DNA from: Rossellomorea sp. AcN35-11
GTDB taxonomy: Bacteria; Bacillota; Bacilli; Bacillales; Bacillaceae_B
Length of the DNA: 64,000 bases
Assembly: GCA_030388825.1 (NCBI GenBank)
Contig: CP128835.1
Location: forward strand, 1,606,001-1,670,000
Direction: 5' to 3'
Part shown: in pieces, positions 51,270 to 60,782 of the stretch
Numbering within the stretch: position 1 is the first letter of the stretch
How the letters are laid out: the number at the start of each line of letters is the position of its first letter
The notes under the pieces: generated by a model
Databases searched by the model: none
What the model was told of the DNA's origin: nothing
What the model saw: the letters and a program-made list of their open reading frames with translations, nothing else
Position numbers and translations under genes: made by a program

Positions 51270-51319
51270 TCTTTCTGATCCTCCTTCATTGTCATAGTAT
51301 ACCACACTTATGTCTTTCT

Positions 51320-51381
51320 AGTAATTTAATTACTTGACAGTATATATGTTATTAAATTAAATTAAGTTACATAAAGTAACT
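51320..51381. promoter_or_regulatory. catE promoter region with two inverted repeats
   Basis: AGTAATT-T-AATTACT (51320-51334) and AGTTAC-ATAAA-GTAACT (51365-51381) are perfect inverted repeats flanking a TTGACA (51334-51339). Their TACT/AGTA-type half-sites are like HxlR/YodB operators. Confidence 0.6.
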
Positions 51382-51426
51382 AATATGTATTAAGATCCAT
51401 CTGCATCTATCAAGGGGGAGATAAGT

Positions 51427-52275
51427 ATGAATTTCCATAAAAAACCACACGCATTTATCGGCGAAGTAAATTTAAAAGTTGAAGACTTGGAGCGTTCCAT
51501 TTCCTTTTACCAGGAAGTCATCGGCTTTAAAGTAATGAAAAAAACAGTAAATTCGGTCACTCTGACAGCAGACGGACGGAAGCCGTTATTATCGCTGGTG
51601 CAACCTGAAAATGTAACGCCTAAACAGCCAGGAACCACCGGTTTATACCATTTTGCCCTGTTGCCGCCCTGTAGATCCGACTTGGGAAGAATATTGGAGC
51701 ATTTAATAAAGTTGAATGTGCAACTGGGATCTTCTGATCATCTTGTCAGTGAAGCTCTCTATTTATCAGATCCGGATGGTAATGGAATCGAGATTTACCG
51801 GGATCGTCCTTCCTCTGAATGGACATGGAACGGTGATCAAGTGGAGATGACGGTTGATCCCATCGATGCAGAGGGGATATTGGCTGAGGCAAAAGGTCAT
51901 TCGTGGGATGGCCTTCCTCCCGGTACGATAATGGGGCATATTCATTTGCATGTTTCTGATTTAAAATCAACTGAGGAATTTTATGCAATGGGACTGGGGT
52001 TTGATGTGGTGAGCCGATTTGGTGATCGGGCACTCTTCATTTCTACAGGTGGATACCATCATCATATTGGATTGAACACATGGAACGGGGTGGGAGCTCC
52101 GGCACCCTCAAAAAATGGTGTCGGACTGAACTGGTTCTCTGTGCATTTCCCAACCGAAGAAAAACTGAGCGCCACCATCACACAGCTTGAATCAATGGGT
52201 GCTGCAATCCATGAACAAAATGGAAATATCCTCACAGTAGATCCATCAGGCAACCAGATCCATTTATGTGTGTAA
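51427..52275 (+). CDS. catE: Catechol 2,3-dioxygenase-like ring-cleavage enzyme (CatE)
   Basis: A 282-residue two-domain VOC-fold extradiol dioxygenase that opens catechol rings with Fe(II). Metal ligands are in the C-terminal half: MGHIHLHVSDL (His), YHHHIGLNTW (His) and the final DPSGNQIHL region; YLSDPDGNGIEIY closes the N-terminal half. Sequence and length resemble B. subtilis CatE. The divergent HxlR gene suggests catechol- or quinone-induced detoxification. GGGGGAGA precedes the ATG. Confidence 0.9.
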   Translation: MNFHKKPHAFIGEVNLKVEDLERSISFYQEVIGFKVMKKTVNSVTLTADGRKPLLSLVQPENVTPKQPGTTGLYHFALLPPCRSDLGRILEHLIKLNVQLGSSDHLVSEALYLSDPDGNGIEIYRDRPSSEWTWNGDQVEMTVDPIDAEGILAEAKGHSWDGLPPGTIMGHIHLHVSDLKSTEEFYAMGLGFDVVSRFGDRALFISTGGYHHHIGLNTWNGVGAPAPSKNGVGLNWFSVHFPTEEKLSATITQLESMGAAIHEQNGNILTVDPSGNQIHLCV

Positions 52276-52280
52276 CAGAA

Positions 52281-52411
52281 GAGGGACGGACCTTATCAGG
52301 AGGCTCGTTCCTCTTCTTTATGATCAAAGAAAACCTTATTCTACAGCGGTTCATTCATCTTAGAGATCAACCCCCGTTACCAATACTCTGAGATTTCGAG
52401 GTCCGTCCCTC
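52281..52411. repeat. GAGGGACGGACCT repeats, inverted pair and third copy elsewhere
   Basis: GAGGGACGGACCT lies at 52281-52293 inside the hairpin after catE, and its complement AGGTCCGTCCCTC lies at 52399-52411. A third copy, AGGTCCGTCCCTC, is at 49645-49657 in front of the MFS gene. The catE-proximal copy is part of a terminator-like hairpin (about 52277-52318, GAAGAGG pairing with CCTCTTC, then TTTAT). Confidence 0.6.
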
Positions 52412-52499
52412 AAGCAGGCTTTTTTGCTCCATGATAAATTCATGTGATAATGATGAGGACATACTAAGTACCATCCAGGATGGGAGGGGAGAGACATCG

Positions 52500-53477
52500 A
52501 TGAAATTAAGTGTATTGGATCAGTCTGTTGTATCAAAGGGAGAGGATGCTAGGACCGCGTTTCAACATACGGTGACTCTTGCCCGGCGTACTGAGGAGCT
52601 TGGCTATACGCGCTTTTGGGTGGCGGAGCATCATAATACCAATGGTCTTGCAGGGTCTGCTCCACAGGTGTTAATTTCTCATATCGCTTCAAAGACCAAT
52701 ACGATCAGGGTTGGGTCCGGAGGCGTGCTTCTTCCCCAATACAGTCCATATAAAATCGCAGAAGACTTTAACGTATTGGAGACCCTTTTCCCCAATCGGA
52801 TCGATCTCGGGATCGGCCGGTCGCCCGGAGGTTCGTATGAGACCAGACTTGCACTGACAGATGGATTAAAGAAGAGCATGAATGAGTTCCCGAGGCAGGT
52901 AGAGGCATTGCAACGTTATTTGCATCACTCAGATAATGAATCAGTAAAAGCATTTCCTGCAGTCCCTTCGCCTCCGATCCCATGGATATTAGGGATCACC
53001 CACAGGGGGGCAAGGGTGGCAGCTGAACTGGGGACCGCTTTCACATATGGACACTTCATCAATCCGGTTAATGGAAAAAGGGCTTTGGACTATTATCATA
53101 CTCACTTTCAACCTTCCAGGTCATTAACCGGGCCTAAGAGTAATGTGTGTATTTTTGTGGTCTGTGCTCCCACACAGGAGGAAGCAGAAGAAATTGCGAT
53201 TACACAGGATTTATGGCTGTTAGCCGTGGAGAAGGGGAGGGATACCCGTATTCCATCCAGGGAGGAAGCCAAAGAAAGAAAGCTGTCTGACTATGAAAAG
53301 GAAAAAGTGAAGGAAAATCGAAAGCGGACCATTATCGGGACACCTCAAAAAGTCAGGGAAGAGCTATATCTCCTGAGAGACATCTATCAGACAGATGAAT
53401 TTATGATCATTACAAATGTAGACAAGTTTGAAGATAAAGTAAGGTCGTATGAGCTCATTGCTGAAGCTGTTCTGTAA
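52500..53477 (+). CDS. LLM-class flavin-dependent oxidoreductase
   Basis: A 325-residue TIM-barrel monooxygenase of the luciferase-like group. LSVLDQSVVSKG at the start, WVAEHHNTNGLAGSAP, RVGSGGVLLPQYSPYKIAE and RIDLGIGRSPG are the conserved flavin-proximal segments. The frame is open from 52431, but GGGAGGGGAGAG precedes ATG 52500. Substrate is unknown. It could work with CatE in degrading aromatic compounds, but it has its own terminator and about 225 bp of spacing, so co-regulation is not shown. Confidence 0.9.
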   Translation: MKLSVLDQSVVSKGEDARTAFQHTVTLARRTEELGYTRFWVAEHHNTNGLAGSAPQVLISHIASKTNTIRVGSGGVLLPQYSPYKIAEDFNVLETLFPNRIDLGIGRSPGGSYETRLALTDGLKKSMNEFPRQVEALQRYLHHSDNESVKAFPAVPSPPIPWILGITHRGARVAAELGTAFTYGHFINPVNGKRALDYYHTHFQPSRSLTGPKSNVCIFVVCAPTQEEAEEIAITQDLWLLAVEKGRDTRIPSREEAKERKLSDYEKEKVKENRKRTIIGTPQKVREELYLLRDIYQTDEFMIITNVDKFEDKVRSYELIAEAVL

Positions 53478-53524
53478 GATTTACATGAACGGCAAACGGC
53501 ATTGGTGTCTGCACGAAACCACTT

Positions 53525-53570
53525 AAAAAGGAGCCCTGCGCTGGTATGCTGCACAAAGGCTCCTTTTCTT
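53525..53570 (+). terminator. Terminator after the LLM gene
   Basis: AAAAGGAGCC and GGCTCCTTTT form the stem with a 22-base loop and a T-rich tail. Confidence 0.75.
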
Positions 53571-53580
53571 ATAGATGTGA

Positions 53581-53823
53581 TCAATAATAATAATAGGGGT
53601 ACGGAGGATAACCATAATATGGCGGCGGATATCCATAACCGTAACCGTAAGGTCTGACTAATGATGCTCCGAGCAGTCCGCCCGCAAAGCCACCCAGAAA
53701 TGGACTAAATCCGAAGGGCCTCCTGCCGAAACCTGGTCTTCCATACCCGACCCTTCCGATCGGGCGGCGGAACTCATTGTGACTTGGAAAGGATTCATGA
53801 CCGGCAATGTAAAAATCATTCAT
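53581..53823 (-). CDS. Gly/Tyr/Pro-rich small protein
   Basis: An 80-residue protein: hydrophilic start, a GRVGYGRPGFGRRPFG Arg/Gly stretch, a small hydrophobic FLGGFAGGLLGASLV segment and a Tyr/Pro tail (YGYGYPPPYYGY...). AGGAGG stands in front of the ATG. The composition is typical of small Bacillus spore-coat or envelope proteins, but no specific homologue is recognised. It is located downstream of, and convergent with, the LLM gene. Confidence 0.65.
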   Translation of the reverse strand: MNDFYIAGHESFPSHNEFRRPIGRVGYGRPGFGRRPFGFSPFLGGFAGGLLGASLVRPYGYGYGYPPPYYGYPPYPYYYY

Positions 53824-53990
53824 AAAAAAACCTCCTCTCTATCTAAGGTTATGATTATTCAGACCATAACGAAATGGTTTGGGCATGAGCCCATGGAGAG
53901 AAAGTTTATGAATCATGTTTGTGAAGTTGAGAGTGTAGAGCAAATAACCTGGTTGCTCTACATTCCCGGGTTAGAGTATGTAAAACAACA

Positions 53991-54533
53991 TCAGGATGCT
54001 GATTCCTTCGTTTGCACCAATGCAGAAATGATGGATCCGACTGCCTGAATCCAGCTACCTACCACATCAATATTTCCACTGTCCCTTCCTTTTAACTCAA
54101 GGATTCCGGCAATGGCCTGAAGGGCGTTCCCAATGACCTGCAGGAGATTGCCGTATATGGAGTAAAGCTCTTCCAATGTACGTTCTTCATTGAATGAATC
54201 TGCAAGTGCTGCCCCTCCACCAAGTGACTGAAGAAGATTTCCTTTAATATTTAATTCTTGCTTAGTTATGTCGTTAAAGTTAATCAGAATGCCCGATATG
54301 ACAGTGACATTTCCTATGGCCTGAATTTGATTTCCTACTTTCGTCAGGGTGAATTCATCGATTGCATCTGCCCCTAATGCGCTTCCTACTGCTTGCAGTT
54401 CATTTCCAATCAGACTGAATGACTCCAGGATATCTTCTGGGATACTTTTAATAGGGGTGCTGCCGATAGCGGCAAGGACTGTTCCGATTGCCGAAACCCA
54501 TGCTCCGAACGTGGCTTTTTCTTCATTGCTCAT
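53991..54533 (-). CDS. DUF6944-like repetitive protein
   Basis: A 180-residue protein built on a repeated hydrophobic unit G-[NS]-x-[LI]-Q-[AVS]-[VIL]-G: GNELQAVG, GNQIQAIG, GNLLQSLG, GNLLQVIG, GSWIQAVG and a first related GTVLAAIG. It matches the family named DUF6944 repetitive proteins in Bacillus; function is unknown. The units could form stacked amphipathic helices. ATG 54533 is chosen because the longer form (ATG 54575) has no ribosome site; the site for 54533 is also weak (TAGGCGA). Confidence 0.7.
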   Translation of the reverse strand: MSNEEKATFGAWVSAIGTVLAAIGSTPIKSIPEDILESFSLIGNELQAVGSALGADAIDEFTLTKVGNQIQAIGNVTVISGILINFNDITKQELNIKGNLLQSLGGGAALADSFNEERTLEELYSIYGNLLQVIGNALQAIAGILELKGRDSGNIDVVGSWIQAVGSIISALVQTKESAS

Positions 54534-54591
54534 AGTATAATCGCCTACTTTAAAGTTCTTAGATAGTGTATACATTTAGGCGATGGAAGGT

Positions 54592-55674
54592 TCATTCCCA
54601 CCATGATGAAGAGGGAGGAGAGTCTCCTTCTACTAAGAACGTTTCTCCGATTTTCGGGGTGACCACCTGAATACCATGCTCTCTTCCGCTTTTCGTCACT
54701 CGCTTAATGGGATCTGTCCATTCGTGAAAGGATAAGGTGAATGCTCCCCAATGAATGGGAAGCAGCCATCTTCCCTTCACATCAAGATGGGCTTGAACAG
54801 TCTCTTCCGGACACATGTGGATTGGTGCCCATCTGGAGTCATATTGCCCACACTCCATCAAGGACAAATCAAATGGTCCGTAAACTCTGCCGATCTCCTT
54901 GAAATGAGGTCCATAGCCACTATCACCGCTGAAAAAGAGCCTCGAAGCATTCCCGATCAAACACCATGAACACCAGAGGGTAGCATTTCGGTCATGAAGG
55001 CTTCTTCCCGAAAAGTGTCTTGCTGGGGTACAAGCAAGGGTTAGACCGCTCCACTCGACTTCGTCCCACCAATCCAGTTCGGTAATGTGACCAGGATCGA
55101 TACCCCATTTCTCAAGATGACTCCCTACTCCCAAGGGTACAAAGAACCTGTTCACTTTGCTTCGTAGTTTCTTAATCGTTCCATAATCAAGATGATCGTA
55201 ATGATCATGTGAAAGAATGACGGCATCAATGGAAGGTAGTTCTTCTAGTTGAAAGGGCAGATCTTTGCTGTAGCGTTTTCCACCTAACCAGGGAAACGGG
55301 GACGGAGCACGACCGAACATTGGATCAAGGAGGAGCCTTTTTCCATCAAGTTCAACCATCGATGCTGAATGCCCGAACCAAGTCACATTCGTTACAGGAT
55401 GGGGGTGTTGAAAGGAAGGGAAGCTGACCCTTTGAATATCCCCTTTAGGTTTACGATTCGTATTTCGTTTCATGAGATCCCGAATCATGGTCAAGGAAGA
55501 AGAGAAGCTTGTATCCATAGAAGTGGGGATGGCATTTGTGAAGGCACCCTGTGAGTGCTGTGGAGATGATTGAACACGTTCAACGGAAGGCTTCTTTCCA
55601 AATGCAGGATGATACAGCGTAACCAGGACGGCTATCATAATTAAGGTAATGATTAAAGAAATAAATAACAGCAT
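54592..55674 (-). CDS. Membrane-anchored metallo-beta-lactamase-fold hydrolase
   Basis: A 360-residue protein with one N-terminal helix (about residues 2-22), a linker, and an MBL-fold domain of the NAPE-PLD/UlaG type. Metal motif SHDHYDHLD near residue 159, the downstream ARHFSGRS histidine, FFSGDSGYGPHF with its Asp, and the final LLPIHWGAFTLSFHEWT histidine are present. It probably hydrolyses a lipid or phosphodiester at the membrane; substrate is unknown. RBS AAAGGAGAAA. It is divergent from the DM13-two-component operon. Confidence 0.85.
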   Translation of the reverse strand: MLLFISLIITLIMIAVLVTLYHPAFGKKPSVERVQSSPQHSQGAFTNAIPTSMDTSFSSSLTMIRDLMKRNTNRKPKGDIQRVSFPSFQHPHPVTNVTWFGHSASMVELDGKRLLLDPMFGRAPSPFPWLGGKRYSKDLPFQLEELPSIDAVILSHDHYDHLDYGTIKKLRSKVNRFFVPLGVGSHLEKWGIDPGHITELDWWDEVEWSGLTLACTPARHFSGRSLHDRNATLWCSWCLIGNASRLFFSGDSGYGPHFKEIGRVYGPFDLSLMECGQYDSRWAPIHMCPEETVQAHLDVKGRWLLPIHWGAFTLSFHEWTDPIKRVTKSGREHGIQVVTPKIGETFLVEGDSPPSSSWWE

Positions 55675-55827
55675 GAAGGTTTCTCCTTTTCAAACGATAT
55701 CTTTTACTATCTCAGATTTTCTTTAAGCTGTCCAAATTCTCATTTAAGAAATTATTAAGATTTCTGTTATGAATCCATAAGATTTGCTTCTTATACTTAT
55801 GTTAATAGTAAGCTGGGAGGGAATCGA

Positions 55828-56337
55828 ATGAAAAAATGGGTGATTGGGATTGCTTTCATTGTCATTTCGGGAGCGGGGTGGTGGCTGATTTCACCAATAT
55901 TTTTGGATAAGGTAGTCAACGAAGATCCTGTTTTATCTTCCTCTGAATCAATTCTGGGAGAAAAGACGGTTCATTTAACCGATTCATCTTCGCCAGATGA
56001 TAAGTCACAAGATACAATGAAAGAAAATGTTTTAGTCGGAACCTTTGAGGGGGCAGATGACCATCATGATGCAAAAGGGAATGTAATCATTACAGAAAAG
56101 AATGTTCGATTGGAAGATTTTGAAGTGACCAATGGTCCAGATCTTTACGTTTACTTAGTAGAAAAAGGTGAGGAAACAAAGAAAGGGATTTCCCTGGGAA
56201 AGCTGAAGGGAAACATCGGCAATCAAAATTATGAGGTACCAGAAGGTCATTCCCTGTCAGCAGGGATGGAAATCGTGATCTGGTGTAGACAATTCAATGT
56301 GGATTTTGGTCGTGCCGAGTTAGATAAAGGGATGTAA
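55828..56337 (+). CDS. DM13-domain membrane protein
   Basis: A 169-residue protein: N-terminal anchor helix (about residues 5-22), a Ser/Asp-rich linker, and a DM13 domain (about 65-165) with GTFEGADDHHDAKGN, NGPDLYVYL and the conserved cysteine motif VIWCRQFNVDFG. DM13 is linked in the literature to redox or electron-transfer-like roles outside the membrane. It is the first gene of an operon with a response regulator (13-bp gap), histidine kinase and MsrAB, so it may sense or relay oxidant damage (inference). Confidence 0.85.
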   Translation: MKKWVIGIAFIVISGAGWWLISPIFLDKVVNEDPVLSSSESILGEKTVHLTDSSSPDDKSQDTMKENVLVGTFEGADDHHDAKGNVIITEKNVRLEDFEVTNGPDLYVYLVEKGEETKKGISLGKLKGNIGNQNYEVPEGHSLSAGMEIVIWCRQFNVDFGRAELDKGM

Positions 56338-56350
56338 AGGAAGGGTGGCC

Positions 56351-57059
56351 ATGACAAAAAAAGTACTGTTAGTAGATGATGAAGAAAATATTGTAGATGT
56401 ATGCTCACGGTATCTTAGACGGGAAGGATATGAAGTGAGTTCGGCCTTGAACGGAATGGAGGCAATGGAGCGATATGCTTCGTTCAAACCGGATATTGTC
56501 ATCTTGGATATCATGATGCCAGAAATGGATGGCTGGCAGGTGGCTGAAAGGATAAGGGAAGAGAGTGACACCCCCCATTATCATGCTGACAGCACTGGGG
56601 CAGGAAAAGGATCGGATTTATGGGCTGACGATTGGAGCGGATGACTATGTGACAAAACCGTTCAGCCCGCGTGAACTGTTGCTGCGTATTAAAAATGTAT
56701 TAAGAAGGACCTACTCCACTACACCGAGGGAAGTACAGAGGGACGTTCTTAAGTGGAAGAATCTCCTGATTGATCGTGATAAACGAAAGGTAGTCGTGGC
56801 AGGGAAACAAATCGAGATGACCGTAAAAGAATTCGATCTACTAACCTTGTTAGCTGAACACCCTTCACAAGTGTTTTCAAAATCTCAGCTTCTCGAAACG
56901 TTATGGGGATATGAATATTTGGGAGATGCCAATACTATCAATGTTCATATACGCAGGCTGAGAGAAAAGATAGAAATGGATCCCTCCTCTCCAGAATGGA
57001 TTAAAACTGTGTGGGGAATTGGTTATAAATTTGAGGGGAAGACGTGTTATGAAGATTAG
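56351..57059 (+). pseudogene. OmpR-family response regulator, frame broken once
   Basis: A DNA-binding regulator of about 235 residues. Receiver domain VLLVDDEENIVD and VILDIMMPEMDGW are in the first frame. After one extra C in a run of six (56571-56576) the second frame continues IIMLTALGQEKDRIYGL, DDYVTKPFSPRELL and a winged helix ending GIGYKFEGK. Repaired, all phosphorylation residues are present. The kinase ATG overlaps its 3' end by 11 bp. RBS AAGGAAGGG before ATG 56351. Confidence 0.85.
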
Positions 57060-58095
57060 AACCCTCCTTATTTTAGCCAATACGATTTCGCTCTTTTTGA
57101 TTTTACTTTTTCTCACGATCTCGTATGTTCAGATGTTTATCTCACCCAAGATCATCATCGTGCTTTCCGTTATTACCCTGGCGGCGGGAGTCCTGTCTTT
57201 CGCTGTGAATTTGATGATCTCCTCACCTTTATTAAAGTCTGTGAAGCAGATGAGTAAAGAAGCCGAGCGGATGGCTAACGGAGACTTCGACGTGAAGGTG
57301 ACAGAAGCAGGACCTCAGGAAATGAAAGAGCTCGCTGCCAACTTTAATCATATGTCCACTAGAATAGAAGAAATGTTTGTAGAATTAAGGGAATCAGAAA
57401 AGTTTAAAAGTGAGCTGATTGCAAATGTGTCCCATGATTTGCGAACGCCTCTGTCCTCCATTTATTCGTTTGTAGAGGCCCTGAATGATGACATCATAGA
57501 AGATCCAGAGGAGCGGAAAAGATATTACGAAACGATTCTGTCCGAAACAAATAAATTGAAGCTGCTTATTGAGGAGGTCATGGAGTTGTCACAGTTGGAA
57601 AACAGAAAGCTGCCATGGAATCCTCAACCGACGCCGATGGATCAGCTCCTGGTTGAAACCATTCAGCAATTCGAAAGGGCTTTACAGGAAAAGCAAGTGG
57701 AAGTGAACGTGGAATATGATGACCGTTTGCCTCTTATTTCGTTAATGCCTGTTCAAATCAAAAGGGTGATGACCAACTTAATACAAAATGCCCTCTGCTT
57801 TTCTCCAGATCAAACGTCACTTGAACTTAAAGTGTCGATGAGTGCCGGAATGATGAGGTTTTCCGTTACAGACGAAGGAAAAGGCGTTCCCTTTGAAGAG
57901 CAGGCGTCGATTTTTCAGCGCTTTTACCGTGTAGAAAAGTCAAGAAATAAAGCCAGTGGAGGGTCAGGACTGGGCCTGTCCATCAGCAAGGAAATTGTCG
58001 AATTTCACGGTGGAGAGATTGGAGTCGAAAGCGATGGGAGGTCGGGCAGCACCTTTTGGTTCCAGTTGCCTATAGAAATGAGCAAGGAGGAATAA
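57049..58095 (+). CDS. Membrane histidine kinase of the msrAB operon
   Basis: A 348-residue kinase with two closely spaced helices (about residues 3-24 and 33-58) and essentially no extracellular loop, then HAMP, HisKA with [13 protein letters not shown], and an ATPase domain with [22 protein letters not shown] and [12 protein letters not shown]. Lacking an outer sensor, it is an intramembrane-sensing type and could receive its signal from the co-encoded DM13 protein. ATG 57049 follows GAGGGGA and overlaps the regulator gene by 11 bp. The MsrAB ribosome site lies in its last codons. Confidence 0.92.
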   Translation: MKIRTLLILANTISLFLILLFLTISYVQMFISPKIIIVLSVITLAAGVLSFAVNLMISSPLLKSVKQMSKEAERMANGDFDVKVTEAGPQEMKELAANFNHMSTRIEEMFVELRESEKFKSELIANVSHDLRTPLSSIYSFVEALNDDIIEDPEERKRYYETILSETNKLKLLIEEVMELSQLENRKLPWNPQPTPMDQLLVETIQQFERALQEKQVEVNVEYDDRLPLISLMPVQIKRVMTNLIQNALCFSPDQTSLELKVSMSAGMMRFSVTDEGKGVPFEEQASIFQRFYRVEKSRNKASGGSGLGLSISKEIVEFHGGEIGVESDGRSGSTFWFQLPIEMSKEE

Positions 58096-58097
58096 CG

Positions 58098-59237
58098 ATG
58101 AAAAAAGTGATGATGGGAATCGGATTGCTGCTTGTATTGATCATAGCGGTTTTCTTTGGACCACAATTGTATGCAAGCATGACCAAGAAGTCATTGGGGA
58201 GTGAGCCGGTAAAAACGGACAGACTGGATGAAGAACATGCGGTTGCCACCTTTGCAGGAGGCTGCTTCTGGTGCATAGAGCCGCCTTTTGAAAAACTGGA
58301 TGGCGTATACTCCGTCATTTCGGGATATACGGGTGGTGACGAAAAGAACCCGAGCTATGAAGAAGTATCTTCAAAACAGACGGGACATGTAGAAGCCGTT
58401 CAAATAGAATACAACCCAAAGGTGATCACGTATGAGCAGCTTCTAAAGGTATTCTGGAGACAAATTGATCCGACGGATCCTGGTGGACAATTCGTCGATC
58501 GAGGTCCCCAATATGTGAGTGGGATATTCTATCATAGTGAAGACCAGAAGAGCACAGCTCAACAATCAAAACAGGAATTAGCAGATTCAGGACGGTTTGA
58601 AGAGGAAATTGTGACTGAAATCCGACCTGCCAATACCTTTTACAAAGCGGAAGAGTATCACCAGGATTATTATAAGAAAAATAAATTGAGGTATTCGTTC
58701 TACCGGAACCAATCAGGAAGAGATGACTTTCTTCAGGAAGCCTGGGGAAATGACCTGAACATCAAGCTGGATACGAAACCCCTTTATCCTTCCTACACAG
58801 ACGAGGAATTAAAAGAAAAGCTCACACCTATCCAATACAAAGTGACACAGGAAGACGGGACTGAGAAAGCATTTGATAATGAATATTGGGATAACAAAGA
58901 AGAAGGAATCTACGTGGATGTGGTTTCCGGAGAGCCGCTTTTCAGCTCCAAAGATAAATATAAAAGCGGGACAGGATGGCCCAGTTTCACAAAGCCACTG
59001 GTAGAAGAAAACATCGTGGAAGTCGAAGATCGCTCCCTATTCATGGTGCGGACGGAGGTAAGGAGTAAACACGCCGATTCCCACCTTGGCCATGTGTTCA
59101 ATGATGGACCTGAGCCAACTGGTTTAAGGTATTGCATGAATTCAGCAGCCCTTCGATTTGTTCCGAAAGATGAATTGAAAAAACAAGGCTATGGGGAGTT
59201 CGTTTCCCAATTTGAAAAGGTGGAGGGAGGTTCTTGA
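58098..59237 (+). CDS. msrAB: Membrane-anchored methionine sulfoxide reductase MsrA-MsrB fusion
   Basis: A 379-residue fusion repairing both S- and R-methionine sulfoxide. An N-terminal anchor helix (about residues 3-25) places it outside the membrane. The MsrA domain (about 48-205) has the catalytic motif [16 protein letters not shown] and the MsrB domain (about 235-370) has [20 protein letters not shown] and the catalytic cysteine in LRYCMNS. MsrB lacks the two usual zinc CxxC pairs as far as I can see. ATG 58098 follows AAGGAGG. It is the end point of the DM13/two-component operon. Confidence 0.94.
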   Translation: MKKVMMGIGLLLVLIIAVFFGPQLYASMTKKSLGSEPVKTDRLDEEHAVATFAGGCFWCIEPPFEKLDGVYSVISGYTGGDEKNPSYEEVSSKQTGHVEAVQIEYNPKVITYEQLLKVFWRQIDPTDPGGQFVDRGPQYVSGIFYHSEDQKSTAQQSKQELADSGRFEEEIVTEIRPANTFYKAEEYHQDYYKKNKLRYSFYRNQSGRDDFLQEAWGNDLNIKLDTKPLYPSYTDEELKEKLTPIQYKVTQEDGTEKAFDNEYWDNKEEGIYVDVVSGEPLFSSKDKYKSGTGWPSFTKPLVEENIVEVEDRSLFMVRTEVRSKHADSHLGHVFNDGPEPTGLRYCMNSAALRFVPKDELKKQGYGEFVSQFEKVEGGS

Positions 59238-59315
59238 CATGAACCGTCCCTTGACCCGACAGGACATCTTCCATTTCATTCTATCCACGGAGTTAGATGG
59301 ACGGATCTGTGAAGG

Positions 59316-60507
59316 TCATCTGTCTAATTTCACGATATCTGCATCTTTGTTTGGACGCTTTAAGATGAGGTCGCGAAGGATGTGGGATCCGAGCATGCTA
59401 TAGACCGTTCCATTCCCACCGTAGCCTAATAAATAATAGGTCCTATCCTTATCAGGGTGTTTTCCTATGTAAGGGAGGTTGTCCAATGACTCTCCGAAAC
59501 TTGCTCCCCCAGGCATAGTCCATTTTGATGTTCATGTCAGGGAAAAGCTTCTGAACCTCTTTCTCGATTTTCTTTCCCCGTTTTTCAATTTTCCTATCAT
59601 CCTGAGGGGCTTCTGGTGGATCCTCATCCATGCCCCCGGCAATGATTCGATTATCGATAGTGGTTCGCATGTATAAATAGGGACGATTTGTTTCCCAGAT
59701 GAGAGCACGATCATGCCATTGGGATAAATCTTCAAGGGGTTCAGTGGCAATGGCATATGAATGATTGATATTCGTTCCGATATGTTTACTGATTGGCAGG
59801 GTTTCATATCCGGTTGCATGGACTAAGTGAGATGCCCGGAGGATCCCTTCAGAAGTATGGATTTTGATACCGGAAGGATCTTCGTCAACACTTTCAGCCT
59901 CAAGGTTTTCAAAAAGGGTTGTGAGTTGACCTTCCCCTAAATAGTCAAAGATGCCGTTCACAAATCGGTATGGATTCACTTCGGCATCCCCATGGGTAAT
60001 CAACGCCCCGGCTTTTGAAAATGGCAATCGCTGTTTGATGTCTTTCTTCGACCAATATTCTACAGGAAATCCATGTTCCTTCAATACGTTATATTCTTTT
60101 TTAAGTTTTGATACATGCAGGGGACTACTTGCATAGTAGATGCTCTTTCTCCGGATGAATTCAGATGTCACGGGTAATGTCATTGCCAGTTGTTCTAAGT
60201 CGTCGATCGCTTCGAGACAAAGCTTGTAAAAACGGACGGCTTTCTCTTTTCCGATTTGATCAATCAGGTCATGGAGCATGATATCATTGGAGAATTGCAG
60301 TAAACCGGTGTTGGCAGCTGAACTCCCTGAAGCTCGCCTTCGTTTCTCGATGATGGCGACGTCCAATCCGGCCCTGGTCAGCGTATAAGCACATAAAGCC
60401 CCGGACATCCCTCCTCCAATAATGGCTACATCATATTGTTTATCGAAATTCCTTTTTCTATCATTAAATGTTGTTGTCCAAAATAAGCGGCCATTATGTA
60501 AATCCAT
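59316..60507 (-). pseudogene. DAO-type FAD-dependent oxidoreductase, frame broken once
   Basis: A flavoprotein of the glycine/D-amino acid oxidase group, about 396 residues. It has an FAD-binding loop IIGGGMSGALCAYTL about 25 residues from the start and IAGGMDEDPPEA near residue 290. The C-terminal LPYIGKHPDKDRTYYLLGYGG, with the flavin-facing GGNG, is in another frame after an extra G in a run of five (minus strand, about 59508-59512). Removing it gives MDYAWGASFGESLDNLPYIG. ATG 60507 follows GGGGGAA. Substrate is unknown. Confidence 0.82.
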
Positions 60508-60782
60508 TTTGGTTCCCCCAATAAGAATGTTGTTATTTAAATTATGTTCATAATCTATTCCCTTTAACAGACAGGAATAAAACATTATCGAAAAATATAA
60601 CAATGAGGTTAAGTAGATGCTAGTAATGGTCGTCGGAGGGGGATAGCAGCTGTTCTTTCAGTAGGGAAAGACCTATATCGAGAGGAATGATTGTTAAATC
60701 TCCATGTATCTAAGGGAATAAAGGCTACTGCATGGATTATGTAGGCCTGAAGTTTGGGTGTGCTGCAGCCTTTACAGTTGGA

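Noticed and set aside
53779-54048. 89-codon frame opposite the Gly/Tyr-rich gene
   Set aside because: It has no ribosome site and overlaps two better-supported genes on the other strand.
59239-59403. 54-codon open frame after msrAB with a strong GGAGGGAGG site
   Set aside because: Two thirds of it is antisense to the conserved C-terminus of the FAD oxidoreductase and the product resembles nothing known. It may be the remnant of a start, but I cannot support a gene.
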